Shown: piece after piece, positions 35,458 to 44,645 of the stretch
Position numbering within the stretch: the first letter of the stretch is position 1
How the letters are laid out: each line of letters starts with the position of its first letter
Origin: Aromatoleum toluclasticum ATCC 700605
GTDB taxonomy: Bacteria; Pseudomonadota; Gammaproteobacteria; Burkholderiales; Rhodocyclaceae
Length of the DNA stretch: 64,000 bases
NCBI RefSeq assembly: GCF_000378245.1
Contig: NZ_KB899493.1
Coordinates: forward strand, 62,001 to 126,000
Direction: 5' to 3'
Made by a program: the position numbers and the translations under genes
Notes under the pieces: generated by a model
The model's input: the letters and a program-made list of their open reading frames with translations, nothing else
What the model was told of the DNA's origin: nothing
The model's database searches: none

Positions 35458-37431
35458 ATGACAGGCAAGCAATACGACGAATCGTCCTTCCGCGTCCTCA
35501 AGGGACTCGAACCGGTGCGCGAACGCCCCGGGATGTACACCCGCACCGATTCGCCGGCGCACATCATCCAGGAAGTCATCGACAACTCGGCCGACGAGGC
35601 GCTCGGCGGCTTCGCGAAGAAGATCCACGTGACGCTGCACCTCGACGGTTCGCTCAGCGTCGCCGACGACGGCCGCGGCATCCCGGTCGGCCTGCATCCC
35701 GAGGAAGGCGTGCCGGTCGTCGTGCTCGCCTACACGCGCCTGCACGCCGGCGGCAAGTTCGACAAGCGCGACGGCAACGGCGCCTACGCATTTTCGGGCG
35801 GCCTGCATGGGGTCGGCGTTGCGGTGACGAACGCGCTGTCGACGCGTGTCGAGGTCGAGGTGAAGCGCGAAGGCAAGATCCATCGCATCGATTTCAGCGA
35901 GGGCGGCGAGAACATCGGCGCGATCTCCATCGTCGGCGATTGCGGGCGGCAGACCGGGACGCGCGTTCGCGTGTGGCCGGACGGCAAGTATTTCGAGAAC
36001 CCGCGCGTGCCGCAGAACGAGATCGAGCGCCTGCTGCGCTCGAAGGCGGTGCTGCTGTCGGGCGTGTCGGTGCGGCTCGACATCGAGCAGGCGAGCGGCC
36101 CGGCGCTGACCAAGACCTGGTCCTATCCGGACGGACTGGCCGGTTACCTGCGCGAGCAGGCGGGCGACCTCGAGCCGGTCGCGCCGCTCTACACGGCCGA
36201 GAAGTACGCCGACAAGGACGATTCGACCTTTGCGCCCGGCGAAGGCGCGGCCTGGGTGCTCGGCTGGTTCGAGCACTCGGTGCCGAGCGAATCCTTCGTG
36301 AACCTGATCCCGACGGTGGCCGGCGGCACGCACGAGAGCGGGCTGCGCGCGGGCGTGTTCGATGCGGTAAAGAGCTTCATCGAGCACCATGCGCTGCTGC
36401 CGCGCGGCGTGAAGCTGCAGCAGGAGGACGTCGCTGGGCGCATGAGCTTCGTGCTCTCGGCGCGCCTGCTGGACCCGCAGTTCCAGGGGCAGGTAAAGGA
36501 AAAACTCAACTCGCGCGAGGCGGTGAAGCTCGTGTCGAGCATGATCCGCGACCCCTTCGAGATCTGGCTGAACAACCACGTCGAGGCCGGCAAGGCGATC
36601 GCGGAGCTGTCGATCAAGCAGGCGCTGGCGCGGCAGAAGAGCGCGCAGAAGGTCGAGAAGAGGAAGACCTCGGGCGTCGCGGTGCTGCCGGGCAAGCTCT
36701 CCGACTGCGAATCGGAAGACATCGCGGAAAATGAGCTCTTCCTCGTCGAGGGCGACTCCGCGGGCGGTTCGGCGAAGATGGCGCGCAACAAGGAAACGCA
36801 GGCGATCCTGCCCTTGCGCGGCAAGGTGCAGAACTCGTGGGAGATCGACCCCGACCGCCTGCTCGCCAACGCCGAGATCCACGACATTGCGGTGGCGCTG
36901 GGCGTGGACGCGCACCTTGCCGGCAGCACCCCGGACCTCGCGGGCCTGCGCTACGGCAAGGTCGTGATCATGTCGGATGCGGACGTCGACGGCTCGCACA
37001 TCCAGACGCTGCTGCTGACGCTGTTCTTCCGTCACTTCCCCGAGCTGATCACACGCGGCCACATCTACGTCGCGCAGCCGCCGCTGTACCGCGTCGACGT
37101 GCCCGCGCAAGGCAAGAAACGCCCGGCGCGGCGCCTGTATGCGCTGGACGACGGCGAGCTCGCGGCGATCCGCGACCGCGTCCAGAAGGAAGGCTTCAAG
37201 CCGGAAGCGATCGAGGTCGGCCGCTTCAAGGGCCTGGGCGAAATGAACCCCGACCAGCTGCGCGAGACGACGATGGACCCCGCGACGCGGCGCGTGCTGC
37301 CGGTGCAGGTGCGCGCCGATGCGCTCGACGACACGCTGAAGATGTTCACGCTGCTGATGGGGAAGGGCGAAGCCTCGGGCCGGCGCGCGTGGATGGAGGA
37401 GAAGGGCGACACGGTCGAGGCGGACATCTGA
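35458..37431 (+). CDS. parE: DNA topoisomerase IV subunit B
   Basis: 657 residues, ATPase subunit of topoisomerase IV, which decatenates daughter chromosomes. GHKL domain: EVIDNSADEAL, VADDGRGIPVG, and GGLHGVGVAVTNALS. TOPRIM domain: LVEGDSAGGSAKMARN, LPLRGKVQNS and MSDADVDGSHIQTLLLT with metal-binding acidic residues. The C-terminus GRFKGLGEMNPDQLRETTMDP is typical. Length is normal. The partner subunit parC lies 7.6 kb away at 45079, so the two are not in one operon. Confidence 0.98.
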   Translation: MTGKQYDESSFRVLKGLEPVRERPGMYTRTDSPAHIIQEVIDNSADEALGGFAKKIHVTLHLDGSLSVADDGRGIPVGLHPEEGVPVVVLAYTRLHAGGKFDKRDGNGAYAFSGGLHGVGVAVTNALSTRVEVEVKREGKIHRIDFSEGGENIGAISIVGDCGRQTGTRVRVWPDGKYFENPRVPQNEIERLLRSKAVLLSGVSVRLDIEQASGPALTKTWSYPDGLAGYLREQAGDLEPVAPLYTAEKYADKDDSTFAPGEGAAWVLGWFEHSVPSESFVNLIPTVAGGTHESGLRAGVFDAVKSFIEHHALLPRGVKLQQEDVAGRMSFVLSARLLDPQFQGQVKEKLNSREAVKLVSSMIRDPFEIWLNNHVEAGKAIAELSIKQALARQKSAQKVEKRKTSGVAVLPGKLSDCESEDIAENELFLVEGDSAGGSAKMARNKETQAILPLRGKVQNSWEIDPDRLLANAEIHDIAVALGVDAHLAGSTPDLAGLRYGKVVIMSDADVDGSHIQTLLLTLFFRHFPELITRGHIYVAQPPLYRVDVPAQGKKRPARRLYALDDGELAAIRDRVQKEGFKPEAIEVGRFKGLGEMNPDQLRETTMDPATRRVLPVQVRADALDDTLKMFTLLMGKGEASGRRAWMEEKGDTVEADI

Positions 37432-37479
37432 ACCGATACGCCCCGGCGACGGCTTGCTGCGCCGCATCACGCCGCCTAT

Positions 37480-37504
37480 AACGGAAACGCCTGTTCCGTT
37501 TTCG
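37480..37504 (+). terminator. Probable terminator after parE
   Basis: AACGGAA (37480-37486) and TTCCGTT (37494-37500) pair perfectly across a 7-nt loop. The T-tract is short (TTTT, 37499-37502). It lies just before the HAD gene. Confidence 0.5.
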
Positions 37505-37515
37505 AATAAACCCTC

Positions 37516-38307
37516 ATGGCCGCGAATCCCGCCCCACGCCTCGCCCGACGCCCCCGCGCCGTGCTGGTGGATCTCGCCGGCGTGCTGCACGTCGGTGAGC
37601 AAGCCATCTCCGGCGCGGTCGACGCGCTCGCCCGGCTGCGTGCCGCGGGGCTGCCGCTGCGCTTCCTGACCAACACGACACGCACGCCGCGCCGCACGCT
37701 CGTCGCGAAGCTGCAGCGCATGGGCTTCGCGATCGACGAGGACGAGCTCCAGACCGCGCCGCACGCCGCGCAGCGACTCGTGCGCGAGCGCGGCCTGAAG
37801 CCGCTGTACCTGGTCCATCCCGATCTTGCGGCGGAAATCGGCCCGAGCGCGGACGCGCCCGATGCCGTCGTGATGGGCGACATGGGGCCGCATCTCGACT
37901 ACGCGCAACTCAACGCCGCGTTCCGCCTGCTGATGGCCGGCGGCGCCTTCATCGCGATGGCGAAGAACCGCTATTTCATGGAAGAGGACGGCCTGTCGCT
38001 CGACATGGGCGCCTTCGTGGCCGGACTGGAGTTCAGCAGCGGCGTGCAGGCCGAGGTCGTCGGCAAGCCGGCGCCGGCCTTCTTCCATACCGCACTCGCC
38101 GAACTGGGTGTATCGGCCGCGGACGCCGTCGTGATCGGCGACGACCTGCACGACGACATCGGCGCGGCGCTCGCCGCCGGCATCCCGGCGATCCTCGTGC
38201 GCACCGGGAAATTCCGCGCGGGCGACGACGCCGATGCGGCGATCCGGCCCAGCCTCGTCGCCGACGACTTCGCCGACGCCGTCACGCGCCTGCTGGCGCT
38301 CGGCTGA
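37516..38307 (+). CDS. HAD-IIA family phosphatase, LHPP-like
   Basis: 263 residues. Motif I is LVDLAGVLHVG: the nucleophile Asp is present and the second Asp of the usual DxD is replaced by Ala. The LHPP branch often has Ser there, so this may be natural. FLTNTTRTPRR is motif II, and GKPAPAFFHTAL with VVIGDDLHDDIGAAL give motifs III and IV. The C2 cap fits HAD subclass IIA. Probably a phosphatase of phospholysine, phosphohistidine or a small metabolite. It lies downstream of parE after a hairpin, and converges on pxpA. Confidence 0.85.
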   Translation: MAANPAPRLARRPRAVLVDLAGVLHVGEQAISGAVDALARLRAAGLPLRFLTNTTRTPRRTLVAKLQRMGFAIDEDELQTAPHAAQRLVRERGLKPLYLVHPDLAAEIGPSADAPDAVVMGDMGPHLDYAQLNAAFRLLMAGGAFIAMAKNRYFMEEDGLSLDMGAFVAGLEFSSGVQAEVVGKPAPAFFHTALAELGVSAADAVVIGDDLHDDIGAALAAGIPAILVRTGKFRAGDDADAAIRPSLVADDFADAVTRLLALG

Positions 38308-39078
38308 TCAGGCGAGTTCGGGAATCGCGACCAGCTCGTAACCCGCCCGCTGCAGCCCGTCGCGCAGCGCGCGCGCCGTCGCGACCGCTTCGGCGTCGTC
38401 GCCATGCACGCAGATGCTCTGCGCCTTCACCGGCAGGCGCTTGCCGTTGATCGAGATCAGCGCGCCCGCTTCGAGCATGGCCAGCACGTGGCGCAGGCAG
38501 GCGTCCGCGCCATGCACCATCGCGCCCGGCTGCGAGCGCGGCACGAGGTTGCCGTCATCCAGATACGCCCGGTCGGCGAAGATCTCCTCGACGACCCGCA
38601 GCCCCGCCTCGCGCCCGGCGATGACGAGCTGCGACAGCGCCGGCGCGAGCAGGATCAGGTCCGGATCGAACGCACGCACCGCGCGTGCGACCGTCGCCGC
38701 GAGCTTCGCATCGGCGCAGGCCATGTTGTTCAGCGCGCCGTGCGGCTTGACGTGGGTTACCGTCGAGCCTTCGGCACGCGCGATGCCGGCGAGCGCCCCG
38801 ATCTGGTAGATCAGCATCGCTTCGAGTTCCGCGGACGGCACGTCCATACGCCGGCGGCCGAAGCCCTGCAGGTCGGGGAAGGAAGGATGCGCACCGAGGC
38901 TCACGCCGCAGCGTTTGGCCGTGGCGACGGTCTGGCGCATCACGAGCGGGTCGCCGGCGTGGAAGCCGCAGGCGACGTTGGCCGACTTGACGACCTCCAG
39001 CATCGCCGCGTCGTCGCCCATGCTCCAGGCGCCGAAACTTTCGCCGAGGTCGGCGTTGAGATTGATGCGCTCAGACAT
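38308..39078 (-). CDS. pxpA: 5-oxoprolinase subunit A
   Basis: 256 residues, LamB/YcsF family. N-terminus INLNADLGESFGAWSMGDD, then ANVACGFHAGDPLVM, LGAHPSFPDLQGFGRR and VKPHGALNNMACAD match the family, with metal-like His/Asp residues. PxpA works with PxpBC to open 5-oxoproline to glutamate using ATP. The ATG at 39078 has GGAG six nt upstream and overlaps the pxpC stop by 8 nt. Last gene of the cluster. Confidence 0.96.
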   Translation of the reverse strand: MSERINLNADLGESFGAWSMGDDAAMLEVVKSANVACGFHAGDPLVMRQTVATAKRCGVSLGAHPSFPDLQGFGRRRMDVPSAELEAMLIYQIGALAGIARAEGSTVTHVKPHGALNNMACADAKLAATVARAVRAFDPDLILLAPALSQLVIAGREAGLRVVEEIFADRAYLDDGNLVPRSQPGAMVHGADACLRHVLAMLEAGALISINGKRLPVKAQSICVHGDDAEAVATARALRDGLQRAGYELVAIPELA

Positions 39079-40150
39079 GGTGTGCTCCATATTGCAAATT
39101 GACGCCGTGCAGGTTCCATTCGTCGCCGCGCACTGCGCCGCAGATGAGGTTCGCGCCATACAGCGCCGCCTCGTCGATGACGCCGGGCGGACGGAAACTC
39201 TGGATCATGCCGACCCACTCGGCAAGCCGCTGCACCTGTTCGCGCAGCGCCGCCGCGGCCTCGGCGTGGCTCACCGCGACGAAGCGCAGTTCGTCGCCGG
39301 GCCGCACATGTGCGAGCCGCGGCAGGTCGGCGCGGATCACCGTCGCGATTTTCGGATAACCGCCCGAGGTCTGGCAGTCGGCCATCAGCACGATGGGCTG
39401 GCCGTTCGCCGGCACCTGGATCGTGCCCGGCGCGACACCGTCCGACACGATCTCGGCGCCCTTGTCGTTGTGCACGAGCTTCTCGCCGTCGAGGCGCAGG
39501 CCCATGCGGTCCATGTCGCGCGTCACGGCATAGGGCTTCGACAGGAAACTCGCCAGCGCATCGGGCGTGAAGTGGTCCTCCTGCGGCCCGAGGATCACGC
39601 GGATCGGACCCGTGTCGTGATGCCACGGCGCCCGCGCGCGGAATTCGAGCCAGGGGTCGCCGCGCACCGCGTCGCACTGCAGGCGGTCGCCGACCCTGGG
39701 CGCCCTGCCCTGCACGCCGCCGATCGCCGCACGCAGGTAGGTCGAGCGGCTGCCGAGCTGCTCGGCCACCTGCACCCCGCCGGAGAGCGCGACGTAGCCC
39801 ACGCCGTGCGACACGCCGCCGACGCGGATGACGTCGCCGGGGAACAGCGTCGCGGTGTGCCACGGCGCCACATTCAGCACCTGGCCGCGCGTATTCACGA
39901 GCTGGGCGCCCATCTCGCCGGAAAGCCCCACGCGCACCGTGCCCGACAGCGCCTTGAGCGACGGCCCGCTCAGGCCGACTTCGAGCACCGCGGCCTCCGA
40001 TGCATTGCCGGCCAGCGCATTCGCCGCCGCCATCAGCACCGGATCGAGCGCGCCCGACACCGGCACGCCGATGTTGCGATAGCCCGTGCGGCCACGATCC
40101 TGGACGCTGACCGCGAGGCCTGCGTCGATGATTTCCACGACAGTGCTCAT
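39071..40150 (-). CDS. pxpC: 5-oxoprolinase subunit C
   Basis: 359 residues, KipA/allophanate-hydrolase-subunit-2 family. Begins VVEIIDAGLAVSVQDRGR and RNIGVPVSGALDPVLMAAAN. Later blocks TPDALASFLSKPYAVT, MGLRLDGEKL and VLMADCQTSGGYPKIATVI are characteristic. It forms the PxpB-PxpC complex, which phosphorylates 5-oxoproline (family knowledge). The start at 40150 overlaps the pxpB stop as ATGA. Confidence 0.96.
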   Translation of the reverse strand: MSTVVEIIDAGLAVSVQDRGRTGYRNIGVPVSGALDPVLMAAANALAGNASEAAVLEVGLSGPSLKALSGTVRVGLSGEMGAQLVNTRGQVLNVAPWHTATLFPGDVIRVGGVSHGVGYVALSGGVQVAEQLGSRSTYLRAAIGGVQGRAPRVGDRLQCDAVRGDPWLEFRARAPWHHDTGPIRVILGPQEDHFTPDALASFLSKPYAVTRDMDRMGLRLDGEKLVHNDKGAEIVSDGVAPGTIQVPANGQPIVLMADCQTSGGYPKIATVIRADLPRLAHVRPGDELRFVAVSHAEAAAALREQVQRLAEWVGMIQSFRPPGVIDEAALYGANLICGAVRGDEWNLHGVNLQYGAHHV

Positions 40151-40914
40151 GCCGCCTCTCCTTCCTTCAACAGCGAGGACAGATCGAAACGGCCCGCGGC
40201 GCAATCCCGCTCGAGGGCATCGAACGCGTCGAGGTCGATCGCCTCCCAAACCACCTGGTCGCCCGGCGCGAGCAGGGCCGGCCGGCGTGCGTTGGCCGCA
40301 TCGAAGAGGCGCACCGGCGTGCGGCCCATCAGGCGCCATCCGCCCGGGCTTTCCCACGGGTAGGCGGCGCACATGCGCCCCGCGATCGCGATCGAGCGCG
40401 ACGGCACGACCTTCCGTGGTGAGGCCAGCCGCGGCATGTCGAGCGCCTCGGGCAGGCCGCCGAGATAGGGGAAGCCGGGCAGGAAGCCCAGCATGTAGAC
40501 AGTGAAAACGGTTTCCGTCATCAGCCGCACAACCTCGTCGCGCGCCAGGCCTTTCGCGGCGGCGACATCGTCGAGGTCCGGCGCGCAGGCCGCGTCGAAG
40601 CACACCGGGATGTGCCAGCGGCTGCCCGCCGCCGAGACGCTGCCGCTCCGGCCGGCAAGTTCGGCGAGCAGATCGTGCAGCGCCATCGCGTCGGTGCGTA
40701 GCGGGTCGAAATGGACCGTCACCGAACGGAAAGTCGGCACCCATTCGACGACGCCGTCGAGGCGGCCGTCGCTCGACAGCGTGTCGAGCAGGCTTGAGAA
40801 ACCGAGCACGCGGCCGTGGATCGCCGGGTCGATGCCGTTGCCGAACTCGACCGTCCAGGCGGAGTCGCCGACGCTCAGCAGACGCGCCGACGGGTGTGCA
40901 AGCTCAATAGTCAT
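40147..40914 (-). CDS. pxpB: 5-oxoprolinase subunit B
   Basis: 255 residues, KipI/allophanate-hydrolase-subunit-1 family. Blocks SVGDSAWTVEFG, VTVHFDPLRTDAMAL and the conserved TVYMLGFLPGFPYLGGLPE and GGWRLMGRTPVRLFD identify it. Slightly longer than typical KipI proteins. First of the three pxp genes, 114 nt after the MFS gene stop. Confidence 0.95.
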   Translation of the reverse strand: MTIELAHPSARLLSVGDSAWTVEFGNGIDPAIHGRVLGFSSLLDTLSSDGRLDGVVEWVPTFRSVTVHFDPLRTDAMALHDLLAELAGRSGSVSAAGSRWHIPVCFDAACAPDLDDVAAAKGLARDEVVRLMTETVFTVYMLGFLPGFPYLGGLPEALDMPRLASPRKVVPSRSIAIAGRMCAAYPWESPGGWRLMGRTPVRLFDAANARRPALLAPGDQVVWEAIDLDAFDALERDCAAGRFDLSSLLKEGEAA

Positions 40915-41028
40915 GGCGGGAGTCTTCCGCTGGAGAGGGCGAGAGCCCGGTGATACGCATGCATCGGATCCCCGCGCCGCGCCGTGCAGGACGGCGCGGG
41001 AAGCCTTGCGACCGAGAAGACGGCGCGC

Positions 41029-42261
41029 TCAGTTCTGCAGAACCAGGTCCCGGCCGCGCGTCTCGGGCAGCGGCAGGCAGGCGACGATCACGAGGAGGTA
41101 GCCGCCCACGGCGAGCATGCCGATCACTTCGCCAAGCGGCATGCTGGTGCTCAGATAACCGACCAGCGCCGGGAAAGTCGCGCCGACCGCACGGCCGAAG
41201 TTGTAGCAGAAGCCCTGGCCCGAACCGCGCAGCTCGTTCGGGAAGAGTTCCGCGAGGAAGGCGCCCATCCCGGAGAAGATGCCCGACAGGAAGAAGCCGA
41301 GCGGGAAGCCGAGGAAGAGCATCATCGTGTCGTTGATCGGCAGCAGCGTGTAGCTATAGACCAGGACACCGGCGCAGGTCGCGAAGAGCATGAAGCAGCG
41401 GCGGCGGCCGAGGTGGTCCGACAGCCAGGCGCTCGTCAGGTAGCCGATAAAGGAACCGAGGATCAGCACCAGCAGGTAGCCGCTCGTGCCCAGCACCGAC
41501 AGCCCGCGCTCCATCTTGAGGAAGGTCGGCAGCCAGGTCGTGACCGCGTAGTAGGCGCCCATCATGCCGGTCGACAACAGGCTGGCGAAGATCGTGGTCG
41601 GCAACAGGCGCGGCGAGAAGATCTCGAGGAAGTTGCCGCCGCCTTCGGCCTTCACCTTCGCGCGGGCGACGTGGAAGACTTCCGGGTCGTGGATGTTGCG
41701 GCGGATGTAGAAGATCAGCACCGCCGGCAGAATGCCGATCCAGAACAGCACGCGCCACGCATACTCGGCGGGCATCAGTGCATACACGACCCAGAACGCG
41801 ATGGCGGAGATGCCCCAGCCAACGGCCCAGCTGCTCTGCACCAGGCCGACCGCCTTGCCGCGGTTCTTCGGCTGGATCATCTCGGCGATCAGCACCGCGC
41901 CGACCGACCATTCGCCGCCGAAGCCGAAGCCCTGCATCGCCCGCGTGAAGAAGAGCTGCTCGAAGGAATTCGTGAAGCCGGACAGAAAGGTGAAGGCCGT
42001 GAACCAGATGACGGTCCATTGCAGCACGCGCACACGGCCATACTTGTCAGCGAGGATGCCGGCGGCCCAGCCGCCGATCGCGGACGTGATCAGCGCGCCC
42101 GTCGCGATGTAGCCGGCTTCGACCTTGCTCATCGCCCACGCCGCCATCAGCGTCGGAATCAAGAAAGTGTAGATCATGTAGTCGAACGCATCGATGCCAT
42201 AGCCGGCAAAGGCCGCGGTCAGCGTCTTGCGTTCGTTCGGGGTGGTCTCGTTAATCCACAC
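41029..42261 (-). CDS. Major facilitator superfamily transporter
   Basis: 410 residues, 12 predicted helices. The helix 2-3 loop GGWAAGILADKYGRVRVL is the MFS signature, and the equivalent in the second half is LTSAWLSDHLGRRRCFML. FDYMIYTFLIPTLMAAW at the start resembles the acid/H+ symporter group. By position in a 5-oxoproline cluster it may import 5-oxoproline or a related acid (inference). The start at 42261 (MWINETTPNERKTL) follows GGAGATCC. Confidence 0.88.
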   Translation of the reverse strand: MWINETTPNERKTLTAAFAGYGIDAFDYMIYTFLIPTLMAAWAMSKVEAGYIATGALITSAIGGWAAGILADKYGRVRVLQWTVIWFTAFTFLSGFTNSFEQLFFTRAMQGFGFGGEWSVGAVLIAEMIQPKNRGKAVGLVQSSWAVGWGISAIAFWVVYALMPAEYAWRVLFWIGILPAVLIFYIRRNIHDPEVFHVARAKVKAEGGGNFLEIFSPRLLPTTIFASLLSTGMMGAYYAVTTWLPTFLKMERGLSVLGTSGYLLVLILGSFIGYLTSAWLSDHLGRRRCFMLFATCAGVLVYSYTLLPINDTMMLFLGFPLGFFLSGIFSGMGAFLAELFPNELRGSGQGFCYNFGRAVGATFPALVGYLSTSMPLGEVIGMLAVGGYLLVIVACLPLPETRGRDLVLQN

Positions 42262-42335
42262 GGTGGATCTCCTTTAGGTGGTTCGACACACGCTGTCCCC
42301 GTTCTGTGCCGGGGTGCAGCGAAATAAGGCTCTGT

Positions 42336-43154
42336 TCAGGAAAAGGCGAGTTGGTGATTGAGCAGGTCAGTGACGAGCATGTATCCCGGCGCGTGCGTGA
42401 TGCACAGCTCGGGGCGGGCTTCCATCACCGCCGCTTGCGGCGTGACGCCGCAGGCCCAATACACCGGGACTTCACCCGGCAGGATCTCGACCGCATCGCC
42501 GAAGTCGGGCTTTGCGAGGTCGGCGATGCCGATCTCGGCCGGATCGCCGAAGTGCACCGGGGCGCCATGCACGTTGGGCAGGCGCGAAGTGACCTGGATC
42601 GCACGGATCGCGTTCGCCGCCGTCATCGGCCGCATCGACACGACCAGCGGACCGTGGAACTTTCCGGCCGGGTTGGTGGCGATATTCGTACGGTACATCG
42701 CGACGTTGCGCCCTTGGGCGACATGGCGCAGCGGGATGCCCGCGTCGAGCAGCCCCTGCTCGAAGGAGAAGGAGCAGCCGATCACGAAAGTCACGAAGTC
42801 CGGCTGCCACAGATCGTCGATCGCGGTCGGCTCGGCGACGAGTTCGCCCTTGCGCCACACGCGGTAGCGCGGCACATCGAAGCGGATATCGACGTCGGCG
42901 CCGAGCGTCGGCAGCAGCGGCTCGCCCGGCTCGGACACCGCCAGCAGCGGACAGGGTTTGGGATTGCGCTGGCAGAAGCGCAGGAAATCGTCGGCATCGG
43001 ACGCGCGCAGGATCACGACGTTGCCCTGCACATGGCCCGGCGCGATCCCGCTGGTGTGCGAGGTCCACAGCCTAGTCCGGATCGCACGGCGTGCGGCGAC
43101 CCCGGTTGTCAGTTCCTCAGCGGGCACACCTGCGCTATCAAGATTCCTTTCCAC
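42336..43154 (-). CDS. DUF1445 (YcsI-like) putative hydro-lyase
   Basis: 272 residues. [61 protein letters not shown] (in parts) and [20 protein letters not shown] are the conserved segments. The same family (ycsI) sits in the B. subtilis ycsFGI-kipIAR cluster, the Bacillus counterpart of pxpABC. DUF1445 is also part of the mammalian D-glutamate cyclase protein, whose product is 5-oxo-D-proline. I chose GTG 43154, with AGGAG 7 nt upstream; ATG 43169 is an alternative with a poorer site. Confidence 0.85.
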   Translation of the reverse strand: MERNLDSAGVPAEELTTGVAARRAIRTRLWTSHTSGIAPGHVQGNVVILRASDADDFLRFCQRNPKPCPLLAVSEPGEPLLPTLGADVDIRFDVPRYRVWRKGELVAEPTAIDDLWQPDFVTFVIGCSFSFEQGLLDAGIPLRHVAQGRNVAMYRTNIATNPAGKFHGPLVVSMRPMTAANAIRAIQVTSRLPNVHGAPVHFGDPAEIGIADLAKPDFGDAVEILPGEVPVYWACGVTPQAAVMEARPELCITHAPGYMLVTDLLNHQLAFS

Positions 43155-43254
43155 CGACCGTCTCCTCATCCTTTGCCCGACGCTGTAATCGCGCCGTGAT
43201 CAAAGTATCGGCGGGGGGCGGAAGCTAGACAAACGCAAAATTTCTTTGTGAGCT

Positions 43255-43309
43255 CATCGATTTTTTCGATGCTGACCGCACTTGATCCGGCTGCGCGACA
43301 GGTGCGGTC
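43255..43309. promoter_or_regulatory. Two inverted repeats at the LysR gene end, upstream of the DUF1445-MFS-pxp genes
   Basis: CATCGA (43255-43260) and TCGATG (43266-43271) with a T5 loop, next to GACCGCAC (43274-43281) and GTGCGGTC (43302-43309). They could be a partial terminator after the LysR gene or binding sites for its product. The T-run lies on the + strand, so a minus-strand terminator is not clear. Confidence 0.4.
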
Positions 43310-44207
43310 AAGTCGTGCCGTCGATCGGGAAGCCGCGCACGAAGGCGATCGCCTCCTGTACGGCAGCCTCCATCTGGGGCGCGCCCGGGTAGGCCCAATA
43401 CGACGCATGGATCGGCAGCGGCGCGAGACGCGGTTCGGCATCGAGCACCGCGAGATCGGCCCCGCGGGCGAAGCCGGGCACCGTGGCGTGCGGCAAGGTC
43501 GCGAAGCCGAAACCGCCCTCGACCATGCGCGCCAACGCCGAGATCGACGAGATCGTGTGAATGCGCCCGCTCTCCAGGCCCGCGCGGCGGATCACTTCGA
43601 TCAGCGCGACATGCGGCTGCGAGCCGCGCTGGAAGGTCAGCACGTCGTGTTCGAGGATCTCCGGCAAGGTCCATTTGCCGACGCGTTCCGCGTCGCTGCG
43701 GCGGCCGACGAACACCATCTCCAGCGACGGCAGTTCGGTGACGCGAATGCCCTCGCCGGTGGCGGGCAGCGCCGCGAACGCGAGATCCAGCCCGCCGCGC
43801 CGCAACTGCTCCGTAATCACCGGCGTCATTTCCACCGCCAGCTCGAACTCGATGTGCGGCTGGGTGCGGCGCAGATGCTCGACGAGCGGGATCAGCCAGG
43901 TATGCAGCACCGACTCGATGCAGCCGATGCGCAGCGTCATCGCCTCGGGCTCCGCCATGCCGATCTCGTCCTTCAGCTCGCGCTGGATCGCGAGCAGCCG
44001 CTCGGCGTAGACGAGGAAGCGGTTGCCGGAGTTGGTCAGGCGGAAATGCCGCTCGCGCCGATCGATCAGCGCCACGCCCAGTTCCTCCTCCAGGCTCGCG
44101 ATGCGGCTCGACACCGCCGACTGCGTCAGGCACAGCTTGTCCGCGGCACGCGTGATGCTCTTCAGGCGCGCCACCCACAGGAAGGCTTCGACGAAACGCA
44201 GGTTCAT
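43308..44207 (-). CDS. LysR-family transcriptional regulator
   Basis: 299 residues. N-terminal winged HTH: MNLRFVEAFLWVARLKSITRA, then LCLTQSAVSSRIASLEEELG and LIDRRERHFRLTNSG. The C-terminal periplasmic-binding-like domain starts around TLRIGCIESVLHTWL. The start at 44207 gives the standard LysR N-terminus. Unusually for LysR genes, it is in the same direction as the genes it probably controls (DUF1445, MFS, pxpBCA), directly upstream of them. 5-Oxoproline or D-glutamate is the likely inducer (inference). Confidence 0.92.
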   Translation of the reverse strand: MNLRFVEAFLWVARLKSITRAADKLCLTQSAVSSRIASLEEELGVALIDRRERHFRLTNSGNRFLVYAERLLAIQRELKDEIGMAEPEAMTLRIGCIESVLHTWLIPLVEHLRRTQPHIEFELAVEMTPVITEQLRRGGLDLAFAALPATGEGIRVTELPSLEMVFVGRRSDAERVGKWTLPEILEHDVLTFQRGSQPHVALIEVIRRAGLESGRIHTISSISALARMVEGGFGFATLPHATVPGFARGADLAVLDAEPRLAPLPIHASYWAYPGAPQMEAAVQEAIAFVRGFPIDGTT

Positions 44208-44378
44208 GGATGAGATCGGTGTGATGAGGAAGGGCCGACGGTGCTCGACATTCTTGAATTTCGGCCCGGAACGCTGCCAGAATGCGCGCTTTCGCCGACT
44301 GGCGGCGACAAGGACTTTAGGCCGATCGGTTCGCCGGTGCAATTTGCCTCCCATCGGCCGGCGCCACGGGCGCTGATA

Positions 44379-44406
44379 TATACTAACGATAGATACGTCA
44401 CTATCG
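44379..44406 (+). promoter_or_regulatory. Promoter element and candidate VapB operator
   Basis: TATACT at 44379-44384 looks like a -10 box. Just after it, CGATAG (44387-44392) and CTATCG (44401-44406) form a perfect inverted repeat with an 8-bp spacer, 9 nt before the vapB ATG. This suits autoregulation by the toxin-antitoxin complex. Confidence 0.5.
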
Positions 44407-44414
44407 AGGCCTCC

Positions 44415-44645
44415 ATGGAAACCGCCAAATTGTTCATCAATGGCCGCAGCCAGGCCGTGCGGCTACCCAAGGAATTCCGCTTCGAGGGCGACGAGGTGTT
44501 CATCAAGCGCGTCGGCGATGCGGTCGTCCTGCTTCCGCGCCGTGGCTGGGGCACGCTCTTTGCCGCGCTCGACGCATTCGAGCCCGGCTTCGCGATCGAA
44601 CGCAACCAGCCCGAGCAGCCTGCCCGCGAGGCCTTGCTGCCGTGA
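44415..44645 (+). CDS. vapB: Antitoxin VapB (AbrB/MazE-type)
   Basis: 76 residues. [23 protein letters not shown] and [21 protein letters not shown] are the swapped-hairpin AbrB DNA-binding domain. The acidic C-terminal tail ([22 protein letters not shown]) would thread into the toxin active site. The start at 44415 gives the classic VapB N-terminus; the upstream open frame is not related. The stop overlaps the vapC GTG start by four nt. Confidence 0.93.
   Translation: METAKLFINGRSQAVRLPKEFRFEGDEVFIKRVGDAVVLLPRRGWGTLFAALDAFEPGFAIERNQPEQPAREALLP

Noticed and set aside
35074-38151. 1025-codon open frame on the minus strand opposite parE and the HAD gene
   Set aside because: It mirrors well-identified genes on the + strand, has low-complexity Arg/His/Asp/Val composition and no domain. 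It arises from high GC at third codon positions.
37516-38307. HAD protein considered a pseudoenzyme because motif I lacks the second Asp
   Set aside because: The LHPP branch naturally has Ser or another residue there, and the other motifs are intact.
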